A stretch of 64,000 bases of DNA, taken from the NCBI RefSeq assembly GCF_001434575.1, contig NZ_AZDA01000093.1, positions 151,469-215,468 of the forward strand, given 5' to 3'. The DNA comes from Loigolactobacillus bifermentans DSM 20003 (GTDB lineage Bacteria; Bacillota; Bacilli; Lactobacillales; Lactobacillaceae). Shown here one piece after another: positions 9,172 to 16,907 of the stretch (positions are counted from its first letter, which is position 1; every line of letters begins with the position of its first letter). Under the pieces are notes generated by a model. It was not told where the DNA came from. It saw only the letters and a list, made by a program, of their open reading frames with translations, and ran no database searches. The translations under genes and the position numbers were made by a program.

Positions 9172-9237
9172 AAAAGCCCCTTGCATTTATTTAAGACGTC
9201 ATATATAATTTGTGACGTAATAAAGAAAGGGGCTTTT
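9172..9237 (+). repeat. long inverted repeat enclosing the ppdK promoter
   Basis: AAAAGCCCCTT (9172-9182) and AAGGGGCTTTT (9227-9237) are perfect complements, 44 bases apart. The right arm contains the ppdK ribosome binding site GAAAGGGG; the left arm ends at the -35 box. A transcript starting at the local promoter would lack the left arm, so only readthrough RNA could fold and hide the binding site. Confidence 0.55.
9181..9221 (+). promoter_or_regulatory. ppdK promoter with overlapping palindromic operator
   Basis: TTGCAT (9181-9186), 17-base spacer, TATAAT (9204-9209). Around the -10 lies a palindrome: ACGTCA (9196-9201) and TGACGT (9213-9218). Read outward, the arms are TATGACGTCTT (9193-9203, minus) and TGTGACGTAAT (9211-9221, plus). 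Each fits the B. subtilis CcpN site TRTGHYATAYW, as I recall it, with two mismatches. A CcpN-like gene lies downstream, so CcpN repression is a reasonable inference. Confidence 0.65.
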
Positions 9238-9240
9238 AGC

Positions 9241-11886
9241 ATGAAACAAATTTATTTCTTCAATGAAGGTAATCGCGATATGCGTACCTTATTAGGTGGT
9301 AAAGGGGCCAACTTGGCTGAAATGACACAATTAGGATTACCTGTACCATCAGGCTTTACGATTACAACGGAAGTTTGTCATGCTTTCCAAGCCAACCATG
9401 GCGAATTACCAGCCGGATTGATGACTGAATTAAAGGCGTCATTAATCGAATTAGAAAAGCGCGCAGATAAAAAATTTAATGACCCAGAAAACCCATTGTT
9501 GGTTTCTGTTCGGAGCGGCGCACCCATTTCAATGCCTGGGATGATGGATACGATCTTAAACCTTGGTTTAAATGATCAAACCGTTCAAGGCCTTGCTAAA
9601 TTAACAAATAACGAGCGTTTTGCTTGGGATTGTTACCGTCGTTTGATTCAAATGTTTGGTAACGTGGTTTTCCAAATTCCTGAACAACGTTTTGAAAAAG
9701 AATTAAGTGCTGTTAAAGCAGATCGTCATGCAACTAGCGATTTAGACTTAACCACTGATGATTTAAAAGAAATTGTGAAACGTTATCACAATGTTTACTT
9801 AGAAGAAATCAACCGGCCATTCCCACAAAGTGCCACAGAACAATTAACAGAAGCAATCAGCGCCGTCTTCACATCTTGGAATAACGACCGTGCAATCGTT
9901 TACCGTGAATTGCATCATATCTCTGAAACCTTAGGAACTGCCGTTAACGTTCAAATGATGGCCTTTGGTAACAGTGGTGACGATAGTGGGACAGGGGTTG
10001 CCTTTTCACGGAGCCCTGTTACTGGTGAAAACCGCTTGTTCGGTGAATTCTTAAAGAACGCCCAAGGTGAAGATGTGGTTTCTGGTGTTCGGACACCAAA
10101 ACCGATTCAAGAGTTAGCCGATGAAGAACCTGAAATTTACGAACAATTCCGTGCGATCACAGAACAATTGGAACAACATTACCATGATATGCAAGATGTC
10201 GAATTTACCATTGAACATGGCAAATTATTCTTACTTCAAACCCGAGATGGGAAACGGACCCCTAAGGCAGCCGTTAAAGTTGCCGTTGACCAAGTCAAAG
10301 AAGGTTTGATCAACAAGGAACAGGCCTTACTCCGTATTGACCCAGAACAAATCAGCCAATTATTGCATCCCGAATTTACAGCTGAACAATTAAAAACAAA
10401 AGATGTTTTAGCAACTGGTTTACCAGCGAGTCCTGGTGCTGCCAGTGGTGAAATTCAAATCACGGCTGCTGCTGCCAAAGCTGCTAATGATGCTGGCCAT
10501 AAAGTGGTCTTGGTTCGTCAAGATACGTCTCCTGAAGATATTAGTGGGATGATCGCCAGCTCTGCCATTGTGACCAGTCGTGGTGGGATGACGTCTCACG
10601 CTGCCGTTGTTGCACGTGGCATGGGGACCTGTGGTGTTGTTGGTTGCGCGGCCTTAAACGTCTCTGAAGAGGATCAATGTGTTTACGTTGGTGACCAAAA
10701 ATTACCTGTTGGCACTGTTATTTCCGTCGATGGGACCACTGGTAACTTATACGTTGGTGAAATCGAAGCGGATAGTGCGGCACATGATGAAAACTTACAG
10801 CAAATCTTAGACTGGGCCAAAGAAGCCGGTGAAGTTGCTGTCTACGCCAATGCGGATACACCAGCCGACTTTGAACAAGCTTTACGTTTTGAAGCTGCTG
10901 GAATCGGTTTAACGCGGACAGAGCATATGTTCTTTGCCCCAGAACGCTTGATTGAAATGCGTCGGTTGATCGTTGCTAAAACGGCCGAAGATCGCAAGCC
11001 AGCCTTAGCTGCTTTGAAAGAAATGCAAACGGAAGACTTCAAGGCCTTGTATCGTTTAGCTGAAGGCAAGACGGTTACCGTTCGTTTATTGGATCCACCT
11101 TTACATGAATTCTTACCACATGACGAAAAAGAATTAAATGAAACTGCGGCTGACTTGCAAGTGCCAGTTGAAGATTTACGTAAACGGGTGGTTGCATTAA
11201 AGGAAGTCAACCCAATGTTAGGCTTACGTGGTTCACGTTTAGCAGTTACCATGCCAGACGTTTATGCGATGCAAGTTGATGCTATTATTTCAGCTGCCTT
11301 TGCCTTACAGGATGAACATATTTTGGTTAAACCACATATTATGTTGCCATTGATCGCTTCTAAGATTGAAATGGAAGTTCTGCGCAACCGGATCAGTGAT
11401 CAAATTGATGCCGCTTGTGAAGAAGTTGGTCGTGAATTACATTATCAAGTTGGGACAATGATCGAATTACCACGGGCCTGCATCGAAGCGGATGGTATTG
11501 CTGAAAATGCTGATTTCTTCAGCTTCGGAACCAACGATTTAACCCAGTTAACTTTCGGTTACTCACGTGATGATATTGGCCAATTCTTACCAGCATACCT
11601 TGAAAAAGGCCTGTTACCAGCTGATCCGTTTAACACATTGGATCAAACCGGTGTTGGTGAATTAATGGAAATGGCAGTCACACGCGGTCGTGAAGAAAAG
11701 CATTCCTTGCCAATCGGCGTTTGTGGTGAAGTCGGTGGTGATCCATCGTCCATGCAATTCTTTGATCGCATTGGGATCGACTACGTTTCTTGCTCACCAT
11801 TCCGGGTGCCTGTTGCCTTGTTAGCAAGCGCTCAGGCTGCTTTGAAACATCAATATCGTTATCGCGAACAAAAAGAACAGAAGTAA
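9241..11886 (+). CDS. ppdK: pyruvate, phosphate dikinase
   Basis: Interconverts pyruvate, ATP and phosphate with PEP, AMP and pyrophosphate; 881 residues, normal for bacterial PPDK. The ATP-grasp domain starts GGKGANLAEM and includes VRSGAPISMPGMMDT. The swivelling domain has GGMTSHAAVVARGMG with catalytic His453 and the regulatory Thr451 two residues before it. The C-terminal PEP/pyruvate barrel contains GLTRTEHMFF, LGLRGSRL and GVCGEVGGDP. ATG 9241 follows GAAAGGGG. The next two genes encode its probable repressor and its modifying enzyme. Confidence 0.96.
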   Translation: MKQIYFFNEGNRDMRTLLGGKGANLAEMTQLGLPVPSGFTITTEVCHAFQANHGELPAGLMTELKASLIELEKRADKKFNDPENPLLVSVRSGAPISMPGMMDTILNLGLNDQTVQGLAKLTNNERFAWDCYRRLIQMFGNVVFQIPEQRFEKELSAVKADRHATSDLDLTTDDLKEIVKRYHNVYLEEINRPFPQSATEQLTEAISAVFTSWNNDRAIVYRELHHISETLGTAVNVQMMAFGNSGDDSGTGVAFSRSPVTGENRLFGEFLKNAQGEDVVSGVRTPKPIQELADEEPEIYEQFRAITEQLEQHYHDMQDVEFTIEHGKLFLLQTRDGKRTPKAAVKVAVDQVKEGLINKEQALLRIDPEQISQLLHPEFTAEQLKTKDVLATGLPASPGAASGEIQITAAAAKAANDAGHKVVLVRQDTSPEDISGMIASSAIVTSRGGMTSHAAVVARGMGTCGVVGCAALNVSEEDQCVYVGDQKLPVGTVISVDGTTGNLYVGEIEADSAAHDENLQQILDWAKEAGEVAVYANADTPADFEQALRFEAAGIGLTRTEHMFFAPERLIEMRRLIVAKTAEDRKPALAALKEMQTEDFKALYRLAEGKTVTVRLLDPPLHEFLPHDEKELNETAADLQVPVEDLRKRVVALKEVNPMLGLRGSRLAVTMPDVYAMQVDAIISAAFALQDEHILVKPHIMLPLIASKIEMEVLRNRISDQIDAACEEVGRELHYQVGTMIELPRACIEADGIAENADFFSFGTNDLTQLTFGYSRDDIGQFLPAYLEKGLLPADPFNTLDQTGVGELMEMAVTRGREEKHSLPIGVCGEVGGDPSSMQFFDRIGIDYVSCSPFRVPVALLASAQAALKHQYRYREQKEQK

Positions 11887-11890
11887 AGAC

Positions 11891-11919
11891 TTGTTGTTTT
11901 TGGAATAACTCTTTATACT
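11891..11919 (+). promoter_or_regulatory. promoter of the ccpN-PDRP pair
   Basis: TTGTTG (11891-11896), 17-base spacer, TATACT (11914-11919), immediately after the ppdK stop. It suggests that the regulator pair can be expressed independently of ppdK. Confidence 0.55.
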
Positions 11920-11956
11920 TAGAGAGGATATTCTAGTTGGAAATGGGGACTGGTTT

Positions 11957-12589
11957 TTGGAATTAACACAACGTCAGCGAGAGATTATCACAATTGTTAA
12001 AGCGGAACAACCGATTAGTGGTGATAAAATCGCACAACATTTAAAATTAACCAGACCGACATTGCGTAACGATCTTTCGATTTTAACGATGACCGGTATT
12101 TTAGATGCGAAGCCGAAGGTAGGTTATTTCTACTCAGGCCAACATCTGAATCCGCTGACGTTTGAAACGATTTACGAAGTACCAGTCGAAACGCTGATGT
12201 TAACGCCGATTTTAATTAAACCAACCACAACAGTTCAAGATGCGATCACCTCACTGTTTATGAATGATGTTGGCTCACTTTATGTGGCAGATGACGATCA
12301 ACATTTAGTTGGTGTCATTTCACGTAAAGATTTACTACGGGCTAGCTTGATTAAACAAGATTTAACCACAATTGTTGCAGCGGTGATTATGACTAGAATG
12401 CCAAATATTGTGACGATTACTGCCACAACGCGTTTGCTAGATGCTGGTTATTTACTCTTAAAGCATCAAGTCGATACACTGCCTGTATTGGATAAGGCAG
12501 GCGTCGTTGTCGGGAAAGTGACAAAAACGAAACTGCTTGATTATTTCATCAATGCTGGTGCAAAAGTTGATCAAGAGAAATATCATTAA
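11957..12589 (+). CDS. ccpN: CcpN-like transcriptional repressor (HTH plus two CBS domains)
   Basis: A 210-residue protein with an N-terminal winged helix (QREIITIVKAEQPISGDKIA, then HLKLTRPTLRNDLSIL) and two CBS domains (about 75-130 and 140-200; SLYVADDDQHLVGVISRKDL, VDTLPVLDKAGVVVGKVT). B. subtilis CcpN has this architecture, senses nucleotides and represses gluconeogenic genes in glucose. It starts at TTG 11957, 8 bases after GGGG. It sits between ppdK and the PPDK regulatory protein; ccpN is also followed by the same gene (yqfL) in B. subtilis. The target here is inferred to be ppdK. Confidence 0.85.
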   Translation: MELTQRQREIITIVKAEQPISGDKIAQHLKLTRPTLRNDLSILTMTGILDAKPKVGYFYSGQHLNPLTFETIYEVPVETLMLTPILIKPTTTVQDAITSLFMNDVGSLYVADDDQHLVGVISRKDLLRASLIKQDLTTIVAAVIMTRMPNIVTITATTRLLDAGYLLLKHQVDTLPVLDKAGVVVGKVTKTKLLDYFINAGAKVDQEKYH

Positions 12590-12606
12590 GTGAGGAATTT
12601 TGGTGA

Positions 12607-13410
12607 ATGATGACTCAAATGAATTTGTATCTTATTTCTGATGCAGTTGGTGAGACGGCGCATCAGGTCACTGCAGCGACGCTGTTACAGTTTCCAAATG
12701 TAACACCACATGTCCGAACATTTCCGTTTGTAAATGATTTAAAAGAGTTAAAGCAGATCATGTTAGAGGCAAAAGCCCAGCAAGCCATTGTTGTATTAAC
12801 TTTGGTCACACCTGAATTGGTGCAGTGGGCGCAGGATTTTGCGGCGGAACAAAAAATTCCGTTAATTGATTATCTGTCGCCTTTAACCAAGGCCGTTGAA
12901 CAACTGACACATCAGACGCCTTTACGCAAGCCGGGGATGCGTCATGCGATTAATCAAGATTACTTCGATCAAATGGCAGCGGTTGATTTTGCGGTGGCAC
13001 ACGATGATGGCCAAAATATTCAAACGTTTGGTGCAGCTGATATCGTTGTGCTAGGTGTTTCGAGAACCTCTAAAACACCAATTAGTATGTATTTAGCAAA
13101 TCAGCGCCTTAAAGTTGCTAATTTACCATTGATTCCAGGAACACCTGTCCCTGATTCCATTTATCAGTTAAAAGATGTCCATTTTGTTGGGTTAACGATT
13201 CAGCCAGAACGCCTGGCTGCTGTTCGCAAAACACGGATGGCTGCGATTGGCTTACCGAGCCCGAATCATTATACTGACTTAAGTGCCATTGATACTGAGT
13301 TAGTGCAAGCAAGACAGGTCTTCCACAAATTGAATATTCAACCAATTGATATGACAAACCGTTCTGTTGAGGAAGCCGCTGCTTTGATTATGGAACAGAT
13401 TGCCGATTAG
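12607..13410 (+). CDS. PPDK regulatory protein (bifunctional kinase/phosphorylase, DUF299)
   Basis: A 267-residue member of the PDRP/PSRP (YqfL) family. It inactivates PPDK by ADP-dependent phosphorylation of the threonine near the catalytic histidine and reverses this by phosphorolysis. The P-loop-like motif is VVLGVSRTSKTPISMYLA; other family segments are LYLISDAVGETAHQVT, YLSPLTKA and FVGLTIQPERL. Its substrate PPDK, with Thr451, is two genes upstream, and no PEP synthase is visible, which favours the PPDK-directed branch. Two adjacent ATGs (12607, 12610) are possible starts. Confidence 0.93.
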   Translation: MMTQMNLYLISDAVGETAHQVTAATLLQFPNVTPHVRTFPFVNDLKELKQIMLEAKAQQAIVVLTLVTPELVQWAQDFAAEQKIPLIDYLSPLTKAVEQLTHQTPLRKPGMRHAINQDYFDQMAAVDFAVAHDDGQNIQTFGAADIVVLGVSRTSKTPISMYLANQRLKVANLPLIPGTPVPDSIYQLKDVHFVGLTIQPERLAAVRKTRMAAIGLPSPNHYTDLSAIDTELVQARQVFHKLNIQPIDMTNRSVEEAAALIMEQIAD

Positions 13411-13420
13411 TTGGTCCCAA

Positions 13421-13457
13421 AAAACCCGTTAAGCTTTTACGCCTAACGGATTTTTTA
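13421..13457. terminator. bidirectional terminator
   Basis: Imperfect stem with CCGTTA (13426-13431) and TAACGG (13444-13449), one internal mismatch, flanked by AAAA on the left and TTTTTT on the right. It lies between the convergent PDRP and hemolysin-III genes. Confidence 0.7.
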
Positions 13458-13459
13458 CG

Positions 13460-14122
13460 TTAAATATAAAACAGAATCGAAAAGTACATGAAGGCCGTGC
13501 CCAACATCACGAAAACGTGCCAGATCACATGAATAAACTTGATTTGTTGGAAACTATAAATCACGGCGCCAACAGTAAACGCAACACCACCGGCAACCAG
13601 GAGTGTAAAGCCGATAGGGCCTAAGCTTTGGTATAAAGGCCGCATGGCGATCAAGCAGCCCCAGCCCATTAAGACGTACAGTACGGTGGAAGCTTTGCTA
13701 CTACCAGGGCCACGGCTGACGGCTTTTTGAACCACGCCTAAAATGGCCAGTAACCAGATGATGCCACACAGCCAGTAGCCTAACGTGCTGTGAATGGCAA
13801 GGAGACAGTACGGCGTGTAGCTGCCAGCAATTAATAGGAAGATACTACTGTGATCAAAAATTTGAAAGATATGTTTTGCTCGCGTAAAGATCAAGCTGTG
13901 AAACAGGGTTGAACTTAAGTATAAAATCAGCAAGGAGCTACCATAAATCGCGTAGGCAGTGGTGGTAAAAGCATTGCTTTGCTCACTGTGTACTTTCAAC
14001 ATGAGAAAAACAAATCCTGCGACACTTAAGAAAAAACCAACGCCATGGGTAACAGCATTTAACACTTCATAGACGATTAAATAGGTTCGCGACAAAAAAG
14101 GTTTTTGTATGGTTCCGCGCAT
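13460..14122 (-). CDS. trhA: hemolysin III/TrhA family membrane protein
   Basis: A 220-residue protein of the PAQR/hemolysin III family with seven hydrophobic segments. Conserved polar sites are NAVTHGVGFF in helix 1, SSTLFHS, DHSSIFLLIAGSYTP and the C-terminal HVIWHVFVMLGT, whose histidines with the earlier His and Asp would bind a metal. Despite the name, most members are not proven toxins; a membrane-homeostasis role has been reported in E. coli. ATG 14122 follows GAGGTGAG. It is a single gene. Confidence 0.88.
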   Translation of the reverse strand: MRGTIQKPFLSRTYLIVYEVLNAVTHGVGFFLSVAGFVFLMLKVHSEQSNAFTTTAYAIYGSSLLILYLSSTLFHSLIFTRAKHIFQIFDHSSIFLLIAGSYTPYCLLAIHSTLGYWLCGIIWLLAILGVVQKAVSRGPGSSKASTVLYVLMGWGCLIAMRPLYQSLGPIGFTLLVAGGVAFTVGAVIYSFQQIKFIHVIWHVFVMLGTAFMYFSILFYI

Positions 14123-14169
14123 GAACTCACCTCAGGTCATTAATTGGCAGTGTAAATCCGGCATGAATC

Positions 14170-14178
14170 TGCTATACT
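14170..14178 (+). promoter_or_regulatory. extended -10 upstream of degV
   Basis: TGCTATACT (TG-n-TATACT) about 90 bases before the degV start, without a good -35. The following leader includes ATTCAT/ATGAAT arms near 14210-14226. Confidence 0.45.
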
Positions 14179-14263
14179 AAGTAGGTGCTACCAGGATTTA
14201 CTCAGCATTCATATTGTAGCATGAATTTAAAATTATTTGGAAGAAAGTGTGGCTGATCCAGTC

Positions 14264-15109
14264 ATGGCAACAATCAAAATCGTTACAGATTCGTCAGTGC
14301 AATTGACGCCAGATGAAATCAAAAAATATCAAATCACCGTGATTCCTTTATCCGTGATGATCGATGATACCGTTTATGTAGATGGGGAGACCTTGACACG
14401 GCCACAATTTGTCACATTGATGAACGAGGCAAAAGCATTACCCAAAACCAGTCAACCGCCAATTGGGCATTTTATCGAGTTATTTGATCAATTAGGTGAA
14501 GATGGCAGTAGTGTCATTGCATTGCATATGACCGATGCCATTAGCGGCACTGTGGATACAGCGCGTCAGGCTGCTTCTATTAGCAAGTCTGATGTGACTG
14601 TCATTGATACGCGTGAAACAGATCGTGGCATGGCATTTCAAGTCTTAACAGCTGCGAAAATGGCACAAGCCGGCGCAACGAAGGCTGATGTATTGGCTGC
14701 AATTGACCGGGTCCGTGATAGCACGAAATTATACATGGCAGTCATGTCTTTAGATAATATCGTCAAGGGTGGCCGTGTTAGTCGTGTTACCGGTTTAATT
14801 TCAAATATCCTGAATATGAAAGTTATTTTTGAAATGGTTGATGGTGAACTACAAGTTCGGACAAAAGGGCGTGGCGTGAAAACTGTCAATAAATTTATGC
14901 GTGAGATCATCAATAATCTCAGTCAACTTCCCCATGTTAAAGGGATTGGCATTTCTCATGTGGCAGCTGACAAAGTGGTCAATGAATTCAAAGCACAGCT
15001 TCAAGCGGCTTTACCAAATGTACCTGTTTTAGTACGTGAAACCAGTCCAATTATTGCAACATACGCTGGTATGGGTGCTTTTGCATTAATGTATTATACT
15101 GAAGACTAA
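14264..15109 (+). CDS. DegV family fatty-acid-binding protein
   Basis: A 281-residue DegV protein. Family members bind a fatty acid between two domains and can act as the FakB partner of the FakA kinase, feeding exogenous fatty acids into phospholipid. Motifs: IKIVTDSSVQLTPDEI, KTSQPPIGHFIELF, LHMTDAISGTVDTARQA, and MSLDNIVKGGRVSR. The frame opens at TTG 14237, but family alignment favours ATG 14264 (MATIKIVTDSS); no strong ribosome binding site supports either. A second paralogue lies at 45168-46037. No fakA is in the window. Confidence 0.85.
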   Translation: MATIKIVTDSSVQLTPDEIKKYQITVIPLSVMIDDTVYVDGETLTRPQFVTLMNEAKALPKTSQPPIGHFIELFDQLGEDGSSVIALHMTDAISGTVDTARQAASISKSDVTVIDTRETDRGMAFQVLTAAKMAQAGATKADVLAAIDRVRDSTKLYMAVMSLDNIVKGGRVSRVTGLISNILNMKVIFEMVDGELQVRTKGRGVKTVNKFMREIINNLSQLPHVKGIGISHVAADKVVNEFKAQLQAALPNVPVLVRETSPIIATYAGMGAFALMYYTED

Positions 15110-15116
15110 ATCAAAT

Positions 15117-15155
15117 AGGCGGGACGCTGGCGCGAGCTGCGGCCGGCCTTTTTTT
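15117..15155 (+). terminator. GC-rich terminator after degV
   Basis: Arms AGGCGGGACGC (15117-15127) and GCGGCCGGCCT (15139-15149) pair at 9 of 11 positions, followed by a run of seven T. It is unusually GC-rich for this window. Confidence 0.6.
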
Positions 15156-15176
15156 AATTTTAAATGGAGGGATTGT

Positions 15177-16037
15177 TTGAAAACGTCAAAGAAGCGACGG
15201 CTGTGGCCTTGGCTACTGGTGATTTTAGTGGTACTTGCAGGCGCAGGCTATGGTGGGTGGTACTTTTACCAGCAACAGCAGGCGCAACCTGCTACGCAAA
15301 AGACGGTTAAGGTTAGTCAGCCAAAACCCAAAAAGAAACAACACATCAAGCTGGTTGCATTAGGGGACTCGTTAACCCAAGGCGTAGGTGATAAGACGGA
15401 TAATGGTGGCTACGTGGGGATTATCAAAAAAAATCTAACCCAACATCAGTCACTAAAAGTGGCAACACAAAATTACGGTGTTGCCGGCGATACCAGTACT
15501 CAAATTAACACACGACTTGAAAAGCAAACGAAGATCCAAACGAATTTGGCCCATGCCGACGTCATTGTGATGACGGTTGGTGGCAACGATTTAATGGGTG
15601 TGTTAAAACAAAACGGCCTTTCGGTGAATGAAAAGAATATCCAAGCTGCTCGTAAAGTTTATCAGCGCCACTTGACAACATTATTAAAAGATGTGCGTCA
15701 TTATAACACGACGGCCCCAATTTTTATGTTTAGTATTTACAATCCGTTTTACGTTTATTTTCCGAAAATGACTGAAATGCAGGCTGCGGTGGTGGATTGG
15801 AATCGAACCTCCCAAACGGTTTTACAGCAACAAGGCAATGGTTATTTTGTGAATATTTGTAATTTAATGTCAAAAGGAGGCAACTTAACCCAACAGTCAA
15901 AATCGAAAAAAAGTAAAAATCAATTAATTTTTACAGGGGATAATTTTCATCCCAATTATATCGGGTATACTAAGATGACGCAGAAACTTTATACCAGTAT
16001 GATGGCGCATCAAAAAGGATGGTTAATCAAATCATGA
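15177..16037 (+). CDS. membrane-anchored SGNH/GDSL-family esterase, YpmR-like
   Basis: A 286-residue protein with a short basic N-terminus, one transmembrane helix (WLLVILVVLAGAGYGGWYFY), a Gln-rich linker, and an extracellular SGNH hydrolase domain. Block I is LVALGDSLTQG with the catalytic serine, block III is VGGNDLMGVL, and the His-containing block V is FTGDNFHPNYIGY. Substrate is unknown; lipid or polysaccharide deacylation is typical. TTG 15177 follows GGAGGG. It overlaps the next gene by ATGA, matching the ypmR-ypmS order of B. subtilis. Confidence 0.85.
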   Translation: MKTSKKRRLWPWLLVILVVLAGAGYGGWYFYQQQQAQPATQKTVKVSQPKPKKKQHIKLVALGDSLTQGVGDKTDNGGYVGIIKKNLTQHQSLKVATQNYGVAGDTSTQINTRLEKQTKIQTNLAHADVIVMTVGGNDLMGVLKQNGLSVNEKNIQAARKVYQRHLTTLLKDVRHYNTTAPIFMFSIYNPFYVYFPKMTEMQAAVVDWNRTSQTVLQQQGNGYFVNICNLMSKGGNLTQQSKSKKSKNQLIFTGDNFHPNYIGYTKMTQKLYTSMMAHQKGWLIKS

Positions 16038-16651
16038 CAACAAAACAGCAGCGACAACGCAAGCCGGTTAACGTTTGGAAGTGGCTCTTTATCGGCTTAG
16101 TTGTGATTCTTTTGGCGATCGGCGTTTATTACGTGCCCAAACTCACTACGACGGCTGAACCACAAAATGCACCGCAAGAAAAATTGATCAAACGTGACCC
16201 GACCTTTGGGATTTCGCTTAAGAAGCAACAGGTCAATGCCATTGTCGGATATTACTTAGAACACTACCTTAAAAATAGTAAAGTGAAGTATCAATTTTCA
16301 CTAGGCAATCAAGCGGTTTTAAAAGGAAAATTCAAATTACTAGGTTATCCAGTGCCATTTAGTCTTTATTTAGCACCTTATGTCCGTTCGAATGGGGATG
16401 TGGCCCTAAAAGCCCGGCGGCTAGCCATTGGCACCTTGAAAGTGCCGATTAAAGTCGTGATGAATTATATTGGCCACACGTATAAGTTTCCCAAGTGGAT
16501 CAGTTTAAATAGTAAAGATCAAACGATTTTAGTGAAGTTAAATCAATTTAAGATGAAAAACGGGATGCAGATCAAGGCCAAACGAATCGACTTACCGCAC
16601 AACGACATCGACTTAAACGTCTATATCCCACAAGTTAATCAAGCCAATTAA
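16034..16651 (+). CDS. YpmS family protein (DUF2140)
   Basis: A 205-residue protein with an N-terminal basic stretch, one transmembrane helix (WLFIGLVVILLAIGVYYV) and an extracellular domain of the YpmS/DUF2140 family (VNAIVGYYLEHYLK, YPVPFSLYLAPYVRSNGDV, KVPIKVVMNYI). Its function is unknown, but it is consistently encoded with the GDSL esterase. The start is ATG 16034, overlapping the upstream stop as ATGA; an in-frame ATG at 16019 lacks a ribosome binding site. Confidence 0.8.
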   Translation: MTTKQQRQRKPVNVWKWLFIGLVVILLAIGVYYVPKLTTTAEPQNAPQEKLIKRDPTFGISLKKQQVNAIVGYYLEHYLKNSKVKYQFSLGNQAVLKGKFKLLGYPVPFSLYLAPYVRSNGDVALKARRLAIGTLKVPIKVVMNYIGHTYKFPKWISLNSKDQTILVKLNQFKMKNGMQIKAKRIDLPHNDIDLNVYIPQVNQAN

Positions 16652-16668
16652 AGGGGGCCGTTTTAATC

Positions 16669-16887
16669 GTGAGCAAAAGCTTTTATACGTATCTCATGAC
16701 GCAGCGTAATCCGATGAGCCATGATGAAATTGCACAATTTGCAGACAACGCCTTTCTGGATCAGACCTTTCCGAAACAAGCGACTGATTATGATGATTTG
16801 TCCCGCTACTTAGAAGAAAATGCAGGCTATTTACCGAATATGAGTATTTTTGATGAGACGTATCAACAGTATCAGGAAACGAATTAA
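16669..16887 (+). CDS. YozE family small protein (UPF0346)
   Basis: A 72-residue soluble protein of the YozE SAM-like family: SFYTYLMTQRNP at the start, then IAQFADNAFLDQTFPKQATD and YDDLSRYLEENAGYLPNMS. Function unknown. GTG 16669 has AAGGGGGC upstream at about 10 bases. It lies between YpmS and CtpA in the same orientation with short gaps and is probably part of the same transcript. Confidence 0.85.
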   Translation: MSKSFYTYLMTQRNPMSHDEIAQFADNAFLDQTFPKQATDYDDLSRYLEENAGYLPNMSIFDETYQQYQETN

Positions 16888-16907
16888 AATGTGGAAGTGA
16901 GATTATT

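Noticed and set aside
13460-14122. Hemolysin virulence factor
   Set aside because: The hemolysin III name is historical; the family is widespread in non-pathogens.
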